Shown piece by piece: positions 27,101 through 39,180 of a stretch of DNA of 64,000 nt. The notes beneath the pieces were generated by a model. It saw nothing but the letters and a program-made list of their open reading frames with translations, did no database searches and was not told where the DNA came from. The position numbers and the translations under genes are program-made. Source of the DNA: Thioalkalivibrio sp. ALMg11 (GTDB lineage: Bacteria > Pseudomonadota > Gammaproteobacteria > Ectothiorhodospirales > Ectothiorhodospiraceae). Numbering within the stretch: the stretch's first letter is position 1; every line of letters begins with the position of its first letter. The stretch is taken from assembly GCF_000377905.1 (NCBI RefSeq), contig NZ_KB898872.1, forward strand, positions 459,308 to 523,307, read 5' to 3'.

Positions 27101-27591
27101 CGTTCGTCGTCGCTCAGCTGCCGCGGTTGGCCGTCAATCAGGCAAAGCGTTCCAATACGATAACCATCGGCCGTGGTCAGCGGCGCGCCGGCGTAAAACC
27201 GGATATGCGGCTCATCCGTTACCAGGGGGTTATCGGAAAATCGCGGATCCGCGCGCGCATCGCTGATCTCGAAAATGGCGTCGCCGAGGATCGCGTGACC
27301 GCAAAAGGAGATATCGCGCCCCGTCTCCGGGGCTTCAAGTCCCTGCCGTGACTTGAACCATTGCCGGTTCTCGTCGACCAGCGAAACCAGCGCGACCGAC
27401 ACCCCAAACATCCGCCTGGCCAGACGGGTCAACCGGTCGAACCGCTCCTCGTCCGGGGTATCCAGGAGCCCCTTTGCCCACAGCGCTCGCAACCGTTCCT
27501 GTTCGTTTCCGGGGCAGGGAGGCGTTTTCAACCGGGTTTTCCGTGGTAAGGGGTCGATAGACCACGATACTGCCACGTCTACCCCCCCCAT
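24127..27591 (-). CDS. Soluble multi-GAF/PAS sensor histidine kinase
   Basis: First gene of the signalling operon. The domain series is GAF (starting ERLRALWAKGLLDTPDEERF), a second GAF, two PAS/PAC units, a third GAF and a third PAS. HisKA follows (STVSHELRTPLTS, His about 933), then HATPase (NLLSNAAKFS, DHGPGVPE, GGSGLGLA). There are no membrane segments, so it likely senses a cytoplasmic cue or small ligand. The open frame extends to a GTG inside a solitary repeat end at 27628, but that extension looks non-coding. The start used here (27591) is tentative; a GTG slightly downstream is possible. Confidence 0.87.
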   Translation of the reverse strand: MGGVDVAVSWSIDPLPRKTRLKTPPCPGNEQERLRALWAKGLLDTPDEERFDRLTRLARRMFGVSVALVSLVDENRQWFKSRQGLEAPETGRDISFCGHAILGDAIFEISDARADPRFSDNPLVTDEPHIRFYAGAPLTTADGYRIGTLCLIDGQPRQLSDDERRALRDLADVVEAEINSSELHSLSGALDDLRRLGEVITRAQSEFIRDADHDRRRAFDELLTDILDLTDSEYGFIGEVLNTPEGLPYLKTYAITDIAWSAETRAFYAANAPQGMEFHNLETLFGAALTSGEPVIANDPVHDPRSGGLPEGHPALNAFLGIPIHHGGEWIAMLGIANRPGGYDQKLVDFLQPLLVTLGQLTDAARTQRRYRADQAELARLSRVASETTNGVIITDAEGRVEWINDGFTRLSGYTLDELRGRKPGKLLQGEGTDPQAAARIGAAVARGEPFQVDMVNYSRDGRAYWVRIQGNPLRDDRGALQGFMAIESDVTREKQDAERIRESEQQFRSLVDNIPGITYRCLPDEHWTMVYMSDQVDPLSGYPASEFIDNAVRSYASVIHREDAAAAEEAVDQALRAGTDWLVEYRIRHRDGGIRWAQERGSAVRDGDGRVRYLDGFILDVTRDRENREQRQHQLEAFAALNEIASMTSLGLDEQLERALQLGTDFLGLELGIVSRIRGDDYEVRAFVAPSASLLERGQRFPLGRTYCDLTLAAGDLVAIDHMAASENRGHPCYGDFGLEAYIGVMLEVQGERYGTLSFSSVQPRPVPFGEGERMFVRLLARWIGSAIERDEAARAVKLSEARLRGLFELSPVGIALNDYETGAFVDLNEALLRPTGYTREEFTALSYWDVTPREYEPAERQQLESMEATGRYGPFEKEYIRKDGSRYSVVLNGMVVYDNTGRKLIWSIIEDISERKRIERMKNEFISTVSHELRTPLTSISGSLGLVAGGATGALPERMREMLEIAHKNSQRLELLINDLLDMEKLVAGKMRFEMREQALHPLLEQAVRGNQGYAGRYGVSLVLEAVGDGIRVEVDADRLQQVLANLLSNAAKFSPEGGEVTVAVDSGEERVRVSVSDHGPGVPEEFRERIFQQFSQADASDTRQKGGSGLGLAITRELVERMGGEVGFESVPGEGTTFWFQLACVREEGTA

Positions 27592-27627
27592 CCCAACTGG
27601 AGTAGTGCGCCACCCTATTGGGTACTT

Positions 27628-27656
27628 CCAGGGAAACACTGCATTCGTGTCCAGGC
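27628..27656 (+). repeat. Solitary terminal arm of the dispersed element
   Basis: CCAGGGAAACACTGCATTCG matches the outer end of the inverted-repeat element. The internal arms are absent. On the minus strand it supplies an in-frame GTG upstream of the histidine kinase, and it lies just beside the guaA remnant. Confidence 0.6.
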
Positions 27657-27661
27657 GGATG

Positions 27662-28117
27662 CTAACCCCACTCGATGGTGGCGGGGGGCTTGCCGGAGGT
27701 GTCGTAGGTGACGCGCGAGATGCCGGGGATCTTGTTGATGACGCGGCGCGAAACGTGGTCGAGGAAGTCGTACGGCAGGTGGGCCCAGCGCGCGGTCATG
27801 AAGTCGATGGTCTCGACGCACGCAGTGCGACCACGTAGTCGTAGCGCCGGCCATCGCCCATCACGCCCACCGCCTTCACCGGCAGGAAGACCGCGAAGGC
27901 CTGCGAGGTCTTGTCGTAGAGATCCGCCTTGCGCAGCTCCTCGATGAAGACCACATCCGCCCAGCGCAGCAGGTCGGGGTATGCCTTCTTGACCTCGCCG
28001 CGGATGCGCACGCCCAGGCCCGGCCCGGGGAACGGGTGGCGATGGACCCTCCCGGTGGGCAGGCCCAGCACCACAGGGCCATCGCCGCCCTGCTCGCGCA
28101 CCCGCGCGGCCATGTCA
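27662..28117 (-). pseudogene. guaA: guaA 3'-end remnant: internally deleted and frameshifted
   Basis: The minus strand reads like the C-terminal part of GMP synthase and aligns with the intact gene at 30430-32007, down to a terminal IEWG and stop codon where the intact gene ends IEWE. A one-base deletion near 27816 (CTCGACGCACG against CTCCACCGCGCG in the intact copy) shifts the frame. At about 28060 the match jumps over roughly 470 bases of the intact gene, at a shared CAGGCCCAG. Homology stops at about 28117, inside the stop of the next gene. Scattered substitutions show it is not a very recent copy. Confidence 0.92.
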
Positions 28118-28924
28118 CGGCCACTGATAGACGCCCCGGTTGAGCGCATCACGAATGGCCGAGATCAGCTTGTTTCCGCGCAGGGTCGCGCCGGTAAAGG
28201 CGTCGATGTCGTCCACCACGTCCTCCGGCGCGTAGAGATCGAACATGGCCGACAGGGGCCGGCCCTCGAGGTAATCGATGGCCTGTCGGTGCTGGCGCAT
28301 CACGGCATGCAGTTCCTCGTGTTCCTCCAGCGCCAGATAATCCACCCCCCGGTAGCTCAGGTACCGAAAGCTGACGTTGTGGAAATGATGGTCCCGCAGA
28401 TCGAACTGGATATTGACCTGCATGGCGCCTCGGTCCGAGAACACGCCGCGGTAGCGGCCATCCAGGTAGCTCCCGGGTGACAGGCCGAGTAGCACCCTGC
28501 CCGGCGGATGGGCGGCGGGTTCCTGTGCGGGCGCCGGTGGCTCGGGCCGTGCCGGGGGCGCCGGCGCATCGGCAAGTTCCCCTACCCGGTACTGCTCCAG
28601 CATGGCGGCGGCCCTGGAGCTGTGCGGACGCCCGGGCGTCTTGTTGTACCAGGCCTCCGTGGCATCACGGCCGCACCACTCCAGCATGACGTCCGCGGAA
28701 GTGGGATGACGCGGAATGTATTCCGTCACGTCGTACACCTGGCCATCGATGGCCTTCCAGCAGCTCTCGCCACTGTCGTGGGCAGCGAGTTCCTCCTCCG
28801 TAACAAGGCCCTGATCGTCGTCGGCCTCACGAGTCTCCGCGACCAGCGCGCTGACGGCCCAAAGGGTGACGATCACGGTGCAGAAGGCCACGAACGCGGT
28901 GTAGGCAATCTTGTTCACGGTCAT
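28115..28924 (-). CDS. Cytochrome b5-like / FMN-binding domain fusion protein, membrane anchored
   Basis: The 269-residue protein has an N-terminal membrane anchor (about residues 6-28). A cytochrome b5-like region follows (about 55-110: [20 protein letters not shown] and [14 protein letters not shown]), then a Pro/Ala-rich linker (about 117-140). The C-terminal FMN_bind domain ends with [13 protein letters not shown], where the Thr of TGAT is the usual covalent FMN site in NqrC/RnfG-type domains. It starts with an ATGA overlap after the ferric-reductase-like gene, so the two probably form one electron-transfer chain. The b5 region's second heme ligand is not obvious, and it may not bind heme. 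Confidence 0.82.
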   Translation of the reverse strand: MTVNKIAYTAFVAFCTVIVTLWAVSALVAETREADDDQGLVTEEELAAHDSGESCWKAIDGQVYDVTEYIPRHPTSADVMLEWCGRDATEAWYNKTPGRPHSSRAAAMLEQYRVGELADAPAPPARPEPPAPAQEPAAHPPGRVLLGLSPGSYLDGRYRGVFSDRGAMQVNIQFDLRDHHFHNVSFRYLSYRGVDYLALEEHEELHAVMRQHRQAIDYLEGRPLSAMFDLYAPEDVVDDIDAFTGATLRGNKLISAIRDALNRGVYQWP

Positions 28925-30219
28925 AGGAAATCAAACGCCTCCGTATGAATGCGGCCCTTGGGTACACCGGCGCGGCTCAGCAGACCCATCAGGTGTTGCA
29001 CCATGCCGGGCGGTCCGCAGATGTAGATCTCCCGTTCCTCCAGGTCCGGGCAATGCGAGCGGATGAACGCTTCGTCCACGGGGCCGCGATCCTGGAAATA
29101 ATGGATCTGAGCATCGAAATGCGGATGCCCCTCCGCGATCTCCCGAAGCTCGTCCATGTAGTAGGCGCGCTCCAGCCGGTTGGCCAGGTAGATCAGGGTG
29201 ACATCCGGCCCGGACCCCGGCTGCCGCTGGAGCGTCCGGGCACCGGACACGAAGGGCGTAATGCCGATGCCACCGCCGAACCAGAGTTGCTTGCGTTGCG
29301 GGTCGCATCGCTCGAAAAACTGGCCGTAGGGGCCCTCGATCTGCACGGCGGTACCCGGTTTCACCGTCTGCAATGCCCGGCTGGCATCGCCCAGGGCCTT
29401 GATGCCCACCCGGACAACGTCCTCGCTCGGCGCCGATGAGATGGTGTAGGGGTGCTCTTCCCCCCGGCCGGCTTCCAGTTCCGGGTCGTAGGGGGTGAGG
29501 TACATGAACTGTCCCGCGGTGTACGACATGGCCCGGCCCCTCGGAGCGAGGGTGATCTCCACCACGTTGGACGCAAGGGCGGTCACGGCCTCGACGGTAT
29601 AGTCATGGCGCCCCAGCCGGGGGGAAAGCACCTTGCGCCAGAACACCGCGGCGACCGCCAGGGCCGCGAGCCCCCACCAGAGCAGCGCATGCTCCACGAG
29701 CATGACGGCGTGCGTGAACGCGAGCAGGAACGCGGGTACCGACAACAGGTGCAGGCGCTTCCAGCGCTGGTAATGCGGCCTGCCGAAAAACTGAAAGGTG
29801 GGCGCGAGAAAAATCACCATCAGCACCAGTGCGCCCCAGCCCATCCACACCGCCCCGTATTCAAGGGGCGGAAAGAGCACCTGTACCGCCATTCCCGGAG
29901 AGACTGGCAGCGCCCCGAAGGCCAGCAGTACCACGTGCAGCATGATCAGGATGAAGGCCGAGAAACCCAGCATCCGGTGCAGGGTCCAGATGCGCGGCAA
30001 ACCGCCGAACCAGCCGTCGAGGCCCGGCAGGCGCACGCTCAGCATTGCACCGACCAGCAGCGCGCTCAGACCTAGCACCCCGGCCAGATGACCGAGTGTC
30101 GACAGCACCTCCGCCGGACCGGCGCCCGGCCGCGGCCACCAACGCGGCCATGCCACCAGCGCCGGCAGCAGCAGCAACACCGCGATAATCAAGTCACCCG
30201 TTCTGAAGCGTCTGAACAT
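28921..30219 (-). CDS. Ferric reductase-like transmembrane flavoprotein (FAD/NAD(P)H)
   Basis: The 432-residue protein has an N-terminal membrane half of about six helices with His residues suited to b-type heme (RIWTLHRMLGF, LIMLHVVLLAF, RWKRLHLLSV, LLAFTHAVML). A ferredoxin-reductase half follows, with the FAD site HPYTISSAPS, the nucleotide-binding GGGIGITPFVSG and the C-terminal CGPPGMVQHL. It should pass electrons from NAD(P)H via FAD across the membrane, probably to the partner FMN/b5 protein. The final acceptor is unknown. It lies in a cassette flanked by a guaA remnant and intact guaA. Confidence 0.88.
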   Translation of the reverse strand: MFRRFRTGDLIIAVLLLLPALVAWPRWWPRPGAGPAEVLSTLGHLAGVLGLSALLVGAMLSVRLPGLDGWFGGLPRIWTLHRMLGFSAFILIMLHVVLLAFGALPVSPGMAVQVLFPPLEYGAVWMGWGALVLMVIFLAPTFQFFGRPHYQRWKRLHLLSVPAFLLAFTHAVMLVEHALLWWGLAALAVAAVFWRKVLSPRLGRHDYTVEAVTALASNVVEITLAPRGRAMSYTAGQFMYLTPYDPELEAGRGEEHPYTISSAPSEDVVRVGIKALGDASRALQTVKPGTAVQIEGPYGQFFERCDPQRKQLWFGGGIGITPFVSGARTLQRQPGSGPDVTLIYLANRLERAYYMDELREIAEGHPHFDAQIHYFQDRGPVDEAFIRSHCPDLEEREIYICGPPGMVQHLMGLLSRAGVPKGRIHTEAFDFL

Positions 30220-30262
30220 GGAATCCGCATATTCCGGGAAATCCGCCCCGTCTCAGTTCAGT

Positions 30263-30379
30263 CTAGGCAGACACTGATCAATTCGCACGTCCGCGTTGGC
30301 GGCCGCTGTTTTCCGAGACGAGGCGCGGCGCGCTTGCCGGTAGGGATTCTACCGGCAAGTGACGCAACGCAGGATCCTG
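30263..30379 (-). repeat. Half copy of the dispersed inverted-repeat element (X arm)
   Basis: Starts CTAGGCAGACACTGATCAAT and continues with GTTTTCCGAGACGAGGCGCGG, the hairpin TTGCCGGTAGGGATTCTAC and CGCAACGCAGGATC. This matches the left half of the copy at 53546. The Y arm and opposite end are missing. Its inner hairpin stem is longer than in the full copies (CTTGCCGGTAG paired with CTACCGGCAAG). Confidence 0.85.
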
Positions 30380-30429
30380 AAGTCTCAGCTGTGACGCCGG
30401 TCAGCACCCGACATTGCGGGTCTTTCCAG

Positions 30430-32007
30430 TCACTCCCACTCGATGGTGGCGGGGGGCTTGCCGGAGATGTCGTAGGTGACGCGGGAGATGCCGGGGATCT
30501 CGTTGATGATGCGGCGCGAGACGTGGTCGAGGAAGTCGTACGGCAGGTGGGCCCAGCGCGCGGTCATGAAGTCGATGGTCTCCACCGCGCGCAGTGCGAC
30601 CACGTAGTCGTAGCGCCGACCGTCGCCCATCACGCCTACCGACTTCACCGGCAGGAAGACCGCGAAGGCCTGCGAGGTCTTGTCGTAGAGATCCGCCTTG
30701 CGCAGCTCCTCGATGAAGATCGCATCCGCCCGGCGCAGCAGGTCGGCGTATTCCTTCTTGACCTCGCCGAGGATGCGCACGCCCAGGCCCGGCCCGGGGA
30801 ACGGGTGGCGATGGACCATCTCGGTAGGCAGGCCCAGCTCGACGCCGATCTTGCGCACCTCGTCCTTGAACAGCTCGCGCAGCGGCTCGACCAGGCCCAG
30901 CTTCATGTTCTCCGGCAGGCCGCCCACATTATGGTGCGACTTGATCACGTGGGCCTTGCCGGTCTTGGAGTCGGCCGACTCGATCACGTCCGGGTAGATC
31001 GTGCCCTGGGCCAGCCACTGCACGTTGTTGAGCTTCGCGGCCTGTTCGTCGAACACGTCGATGAACAACCCGCCAATGATCTTGCGCTTGGCCTCCGGGT
31101 CCTGGACGCCGGCCAGGGCGCTCATGAAGCGCTCCTCGGCATCCACGCGGATCACCTGCACACCCATGTGGCGGGCGAAGGTCGCCATTACCTGGTCACC
31201 CTCGCCCTCGCGTAGCAGGCCCGTGTCCACGAACACGCAGGTCAGCTGGTCACCGATCGCCTTGTGCAGCAGCGCGCCGACCACCGAGGAGTCCACCCCG
31301 CCGGACAGGCCCAGTACGACGTGATGGTCCCCGACCTGCTCGCGCACCCGCGCGGCCATGTCGTCGATGATGTTGTCCGCGGTCCACAGCGCCTCGCAGC
31401 CACAGATGTCGTGCAGGAAGCGCTCGATGATGCGCTGGCCCTGGGTGGTGTGGGTCACCTCGGGGTGGAACTGCACGCCGTAGAAGCCGCGATCCGGGTC
31501 GGCCATGCCGGCGATGGGTGCGGAGTCGGTGGAGGCCATCAGGCGGAAGCCCTCCGGCAGCTCGGTCACGTGGTCGCCGTGCGACATCCACACGTCCAAC
31601 AGACCATAGCCCTCCGGCGTAGTGTGATCCTCGATGTCGCGCAGCAGCGGCGTATGGCCACGGGCGCGCACCTGGGCGTAGCCAAACTCGCGGCGCTCCG
31701 ACGGCTCGACCCGACCACCCAGCTGCGCGGCCATGGTCTGCATGCCGTAGCAGATGCCCAGCACCGGAACCCCCAGCTCGAACACCGCATCCTCGGCGCG
31801 CGGGGGCTGGTCGACATTCACCGACTCGGGGCCGCCGGAGAGGATGATCGCAGTGGGATTGAACGCACGGATGTCGGCCGCCGGCATATCCCAGGGATGC
31901 ACCTCGGAGTAGACCCTGGCCTCGCGCACGCGGCGGGCGATCAGCTGGGTGTACTGGGAACCGAAGTCCAGCACCAGAATGCGGTGGGCGTGAAGATCCT
32001 GGGTCAT
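30430..32007 (-). CDS. guaA: GMP synthase (glutamine-hydrolysing)
   Basis: Converts XMP to GMP with ATP and glutamine. The 525 residues include the class I glutamine amidotransferase ([14 protein letters not shown], nucleophile Cys in [12 protein letters not shown], His in [10 protein letters not shown]), the ATP pyrophosphatase P-loop LSGGVDSSV, and the C-terminal dimerisation domain ending IEWE. Length is normal. It lies 70 bases after guaB in the usual guaBA order, with two stem-loops between. A decayed partial copy lies 2.3 kb downstream. Confidence 0.98.
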   Translation of the reverse strand: MTQDLHAHRILVLDFGSQYTQLIARRVREARVYSEVHPWDMPAADIRAFNPTAIILSGGPESVNVDQPPRAEDAVFELGVPVLGICYGMQTMAAQLGGRVEPSERREFGYAQVRARGHTPLLRDIEDHTTPEGYGLLDVWMSHGDHVTELPEGFRLMASTDSAPIAGMADPDRGFYGVQFHPEVTHTTQGQRIIERFLHDICGCEALWTADNIIDDMAARVREQVGDHHVVLGLSGGVDSSVVGALLHKAIGDQLTCVFVDTGLLREGEGDQVMATFARHMGVQVIRVDAEERFMSALAGVQDPEAKRKIIGGLFIDVFDEQAAKLNNVQWLAQGTIYPDVIESADSKTGKAHVIKSHHNVGGLPENMKLGLVEPLRELFKDEVRKIGVELGLPTEMVHRHPFPGPGLGVRILGEVKKEYADLLRRADAIFIEELRKADLYDKTSQAFAVFLPVKSVGVMGDGRRYDYVVALRAVETIDFMTARWAHLPYDFLDHVSRRIINEIPGISRVTYDISGKPPATIEWE

Positions 32008-32022
32008 GTGGTCATCCGGTAT

Positions 32023-32077
32023 CCCGGCCTGTGGGCCGGGAGGCTGTCAGAGGGGATACCCGGCCATCGTGGCCGGG

Positions 32078-32078
<1 letters not shown>
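32023..32078. promoter_or_regulatory. Two similar stem-loops between guaB and guaA
   Basis: CCCGGCC/GGCCGGG (32023-32040) and ACCCGGCC/GGCCGGGT (32058-32078) are perfect stems with loops of four and five bases. Neither has a T-tract. They could tune processing or stability of the guaBA transcript. Confidence 0.55.
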
Positions 32079-33604
<1,526 letters not shown>

Positions 33605-33728
33605 TCAGTATAGAATTCGGGCCCTTCCGGGACAAGCACAGACACACATGCGAGGGCCGTGCGCAGACGCCCGGACATCACCCTGATAGGATGCGAATCC
33701 ATCCCGAGCCCCCTGCCAGGCGAGACCC

Positions 33729-34502
33729 ATGCCCGAGCGCGCGCCTACGGCCCGCATCACCCGACGCACCGCGCTGGCCCTGTTGCTGGCCCCCGGCCTC
33801 GGCCTGGCCACTGCGTCCAGCGCCCACGCCGACTGGTGGCGCTTCGGTCAGGACATGTTCCGCTCGCTGATCACCCGGCCACCGGAATTCTCCGGGCTGT
33901 CGACCGCGGAGTTGATCGAGGCGGTGCATGAGGCCCTGGTCATCGCGACCCACGCCGCCTCCGAGACCCTCAGCCGGCGCAACGGCTTCTACGGCAACCC
34001 GGACGTGCGCATCCCCCTGCCCGAGGTGCTCGCCACCACACGGCGCTCGCTGGGTCGGCTCGGCATGGCCGCACCGCTGGACACCCTGGAGGAGCGCATG
34101 AACCGCGCGGCCGAGGATGCGGTATGGCAGGCCCGGGAACCCTTCATCCGGGCGATCTTCGCACTCGATCTCGACGACGCTCGCGGCATCCTGCTGGGGG
34201 CCGAGGATGCCGCCACCCACCATCTGGAGACGCAGATGCGCCCGCGCCTGGCCGAGGCCATGCGTCCCGCGATCAAGGACAGCCTGGACGCCGTGGAGGC
34301 CATGACGACCCACCGCGAGCTGGAGTCGCGCATGCGCGACATCCCGTTCCTGGCGAACGTCCGCCTGGACCTGGCCGGGCATGTGCTGGACCACACCATG
34401 GACGGCCTGTTCCACGCCCTCGCGGAGGAAGAGGCTCGCCTGCGCGTCGACCCGGTCGGGCGCGGCACCGATGTCTTCCAGCGCGTCTTCACCCGTCTGT
34501 AA
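33729..34502 (+). CDS. DUF4197 family protein, predicted exported
   Basis: The 257-residue product has a signal sequence with an Arg pair (ITRRTALALLLAPGLGLATA, cleavage after SAHA), possibly Tat-dependent. A helical domain of DUF4197 type follows (EFSGLSTAELIEAVHEALVI, RRNGFYGNPDVRIPLPEVL, LLGAEDAATHHLE). Function is unknown. It is divergent from guaB and lies 14 bases upstream of xseA, so the two may be cotranscribed. Confidence 0.82.
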   Translation: MPERAPTARITRRTALALLLAPGLGLATASSAHADWWRFGQDMFRSLITRPPEFSGLSTAELIEAVHEALVIATHAASETLSRRNGFYGNPDVRIPLPEVLATTRRSLGRLGMAAPLDTLEERMNRAAEDAVWQAREPFIRAIFALDLDDARGILLGAEDAATHHLETQMRPRLAEAMRPAIKDSLDAVEAMTTHRELESRMRDIPFLANVRLDLAGHVLDHTMDGLFHALAEEEARLRVDPVGRGTDVFQRVFTRL

Positions 34503-34516
34503 CCATCGAGCCCCCC

Positions 34517-35926
34517 ATGAGCGACGCCCCCGTCTTTTCCGTAACCGAACTCAACCAGTGTGCCGACGGCCTGCTGCGTGACGGGCTGGGCCTCGTGCGC
34601 GTGGAGGGCGAGGTATCCAACCTGCGTCAATACGCATCCGGGCACCAGTACTTTTCGTTGAAGGACGAGAACGCCTCGGTGAGCTGCGTGCTGTTCCGCG
34701 GCCGGTCCCGCCAGGCCGCCCGCTTTGCCGACGGCGACGCGGTACAGATCCAGGGGCGCGCCGGAATCTACGGCGCCCGCGGACAGTTCCAGCTGATCGT
34801 CGAGGCCCTGCAACCGGCCGGCGAAGGCCGCCTGCTGGCCGCCTTCCAGCGCCTGAAGGAAAAGCTCGCCGCCGAGGGACTGTTCGACGCCGAACGCAAG
34901 CAGCCGCTGCCCGCCTGGACCCACCGTCTCGGCGTCATCACCTCCACCCAGGGCGATGTGCGCCACGACATCGAGCGCACCCTGGCCCGGCGCTTCCCGC
35001 TGTTGCTGCCAGTCACGCTCTACCCCACCGCGGTGCAGGGCGCCCAGGCCGCCGGCCAGATCGTCGCGGCACTGGAACAGGCCGCGGCCGAGGGCCGGGT
35101 CGACGTGCTCATCCTCGCCCGCGGCGGCGGCTCCCTGGAGGACTTGCAGGCCTTCAACGACGAGAGCGTCGCGCGCGCCATCGCCGCCTGCCCGATCCCA
35201 GTGGTCAGCGGTGTGGGGCACGAGACCGACACCACCATCGCCGACTTCGTCGCCGACCTGCGCGCCTCCACACCCACCGCCGCGGCGGAGGCCGTCAGCC
35301 CGGATGCCGCGACCCTGCGCCACCAGCTGGCGCGGGCCCGCGAACGCCTGACCGGACTGCTGGGCCAGCGCGTGGCACGTCACCAGCAGACCCTGACTGC
35401 CCTGCACACCCGCCTGGAGCGTCGCCACCCGCGGCAAATGCTGGAGCGCAACGCCCAGCGCCTGGACGACCAGCGCGAGCGCATGAACCGCGCCTGGTCG
35501 CGCCTCGAGGAACGCGCCCGGGCGCGCTTGCAACGCGCCCAACTACGCCTGGCCGGTGCCTCGCCCGGCAACCGCCTGGCCTCCGCCCGCATGCGCCTGG
35601 ATCACCTGCACCAGCGCCTGGCGCGGGTGCGTCCGGACCACGACATCCTGCAACGGCGCGAGGCCCTGGCGCGCCTGCAACGCCAACTGCAAACCGCCAC
35701 CCACCAGGCCCTCGTCGCCCGCCAGCGGCAGCTGGACGCCACCGCGCGCCAGCTGCGCTCACTGGGTCCGGAGGCGGTGCTGGAACGCGGCTACGCGATC
35801 CTGCAGACCACAGAGGGCGAAGTCCTGCGCTCCGCGGATCAGACCGCCAGCGGCGAGCGTGTGCATGCGCGGCTGGCGCGCGGGCGCCTGGACCTGGAAG
35901 TCACCGGCACACACGGCGACAACTGA
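34517..35926 (+). CDS. xseA: Exodeoxyribonuclease VII large subunit
   Basis: The 469-residue subunit has an N-terminal OB-fold (FSVTELNQCADGLL, VEGEVSNLRQYASGHQYFSL) and the catalytic domain (RLGVITSTQGDVRHDI, LILARGGGSLEDLQAFND, VVSGVGHETDTTIADFVAD). A long Arg/Gln-rich coiled-coil C-terminus follows. With XseB it degrades single-stranded DNA to oligonucleotides. The ATG at 34517 matches the family N-terminus; upstream in-frame sequence is the DUF4197 gene in another frame. The small subunit gene is not in this window. Confidence 0.96.
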   Translation: MSDAPVFSVTELNQCADGLLRDGLGLVRVEGEVSNLRQYASGHQYFSLKDENASVSCVLFRGRSRQAARFADGDAVQIQGRAGIYGARGQFQLIVEALQPAGEGRLLAAFQRLKEKLAAEGLFDAERKQPLPAWTHRLGVITSTQGDVRHDIERTLARRFPLLLPVTLYPTAVQGAQAAGQIVAALEQAAAEGRVDVLILARGGGSLEDLQAFNDESVARAIAACPIPVVSGVGHETDTTIADFVADLRASTPTAAAEAVSPDAATLRHQLARARERLTGLLGQRVARHQQTLTALHTRLERRHPRQMLERNAQRLDDQRERMNRAWSRLEERARARLQRAQLRLAGASPGNRLASARMRLDHLHQRLARVRPDHDILQRREALARLQRQLQTATHQALVARQRQLDATARQLRSLGPEAVLERGYAILQTTEGEVLRSADQTASGERVHARLARGRLDLEVTGTHGDN

Positions 35927-36287
35927 GCCGCGGTCTCCCGGCCTTTAACCACCGACGGCACACAGACAATCGCGTGTAACAGGAAGACGGGAAGCGCGCG
36001 AAGGGGTAAGAAGGAAGTGGGTAGCCTGGGGTCAGCACCTGCAAGGCCATCCCGGCCGCAGCGCGGCGGAGAGCCGGGATGGCCTCCGTCACGCACACCC
36101 CCACCAACGTGCCCGCCCCCACCGCCAGGAACCCGGATACCTGGTCAGCACACCCCAAATCCCGTAGGAGCGTGCTTGCACGCGAAGCCCCTGCCCGCGT
36201 CAGACTCTGGCAGGGGCTTCGCGTGCAAGCACGCTCCCACAACTGTCGTTTCACAAACCCACGCAGGACAGCAGCATCCGGTGGCGG
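35927..36287. other. Intergenic region with a REP-like palindrome
   Basis: No gene is supported between xseA and the convergent proB. The notable content is the long palindrome at 36164-36240; the rest shows no recognised motif. Confidence 0.6.
36164..36240. repeat. REP-like inverted pair (BIME-like palindrome)
   Basis: A 32-base arm (GTAGGAGCGTGCTTGCACGC and on to CCCCTGCC) faces a near-perfect complement ending AAGCACGCTCCCAC across a 13-base loop. The arm resembles the GGAGCG-GCTTGC-CGCGAA pattern of Pseudomonas-type REP sequences mobilised by RAYT transposases. It lies between convergent gene ends and could act as a transcript terminator or protector. Confidence 0.8.
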
Positions 36288-38578
<2,291 letters not shown>

Positions 38579-38839
38579 TTACTGCTGCGGCTGGATGCTC
38601 ACGAAACGACGGTTGTGCGGACCGCCCACCTTGAAGACGACCTGGCCGTCGACCTTGGCGAACAGCGTATGATCCTTGCCGCAACCCACGCCCTCACCGG
38701 GATGATACTGCGTCCCGCGCTGACGAACGAGGATATTGCCGGCGCGCACAACCTGACCGCCAAAGCGCTTCACGCCCAGGCGTTTGCTCTCGGAATCGCG
38801 CCCGTTGCGGGTACTGCCGCCTGCCTTTTTATGTGCCAT
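38579..38839 (-). CDS. rpmA: 50S ribosomal protein L27
   Basis: The 86-residue product starts [20 protein letters not shown] and continues with [20 protein letters not shown] and [14 protein letters not shown], the full L27 signature. L27 reaches the peptidyl transferase centre. It follows rplU by 29 bases. Confidence 0.98.
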   Translation of the reverse strand: MAHKKAGGSTRNGRDSESKRLGVKRFGGQVVRAGNILVRQRGTQYHPGEGVGCGKDHTLFAKVDGQVVFKVGGPHNRRFVSIQPQQ

Positions 38840-38868
38840 GGTTCAGCTCTCCTGAATGCCTGCGGCGA

Positions 38869-39180
38869 TCAGCCGGCGATGCCGGTGATGCGCACGGTGG
38901 TGTAATGCTGGCGGTGTCCCATCTGCTTCTGGGAGTGCTTGCGCCGCCGGAATTTCATGATGTGGATCTTCTTGGCGCGGCCATGGTCTTCGACCTTGGC
39001 GGTGACCTTGCCACCGTCCACCAGCGGGGCCCCGACGCGGACATCGTCACCCGCACCGACCATCAGCACCTGGTCGAACTCGACCTCGGAACCGGCCTCG
39101 GCCTCGAGTTTCTCGATGCGAATCACGTCGCCTTCGGCGACGCGGTACTGTTTACCACCTGTTGCGATGATCGCGTACAT
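38869..39180 (-). CDS. rplU: 50S ribosomal protein L21
   Basis: The 103-residue product has the L21 N-terminus [18 protein letters not shown] and the C-terminal [20 protein letters not shown]. It binds 23S rRNA. First gene of the rplU-rpmA(-obgE-proB) run and divergent from ispB. Confidence 0.98.
   Translation of the reverse strand: MYAIIATGGKQYRVAEGDVIRIEKLEAEAGSEVEFDQVLMVGAGDDVRVGAPLVDGGKVTAKVEDHGRAKKIHIMKFRRRKHSQKQMGHRQHYTTVRITGIAG

Noticed and set aside
25396..27351. 651-codon frame antisense to the first histidine kinase
   Set aside because: Shadow of the kinase gene with no recognisable motif or ribosome site.
27796..28152. 118-codon frame that could be called a small GMP synthase-like gene
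   Set aside because: It is one frame of the frameshifted, internally deleted guaA remnant and has no start signal of its own.
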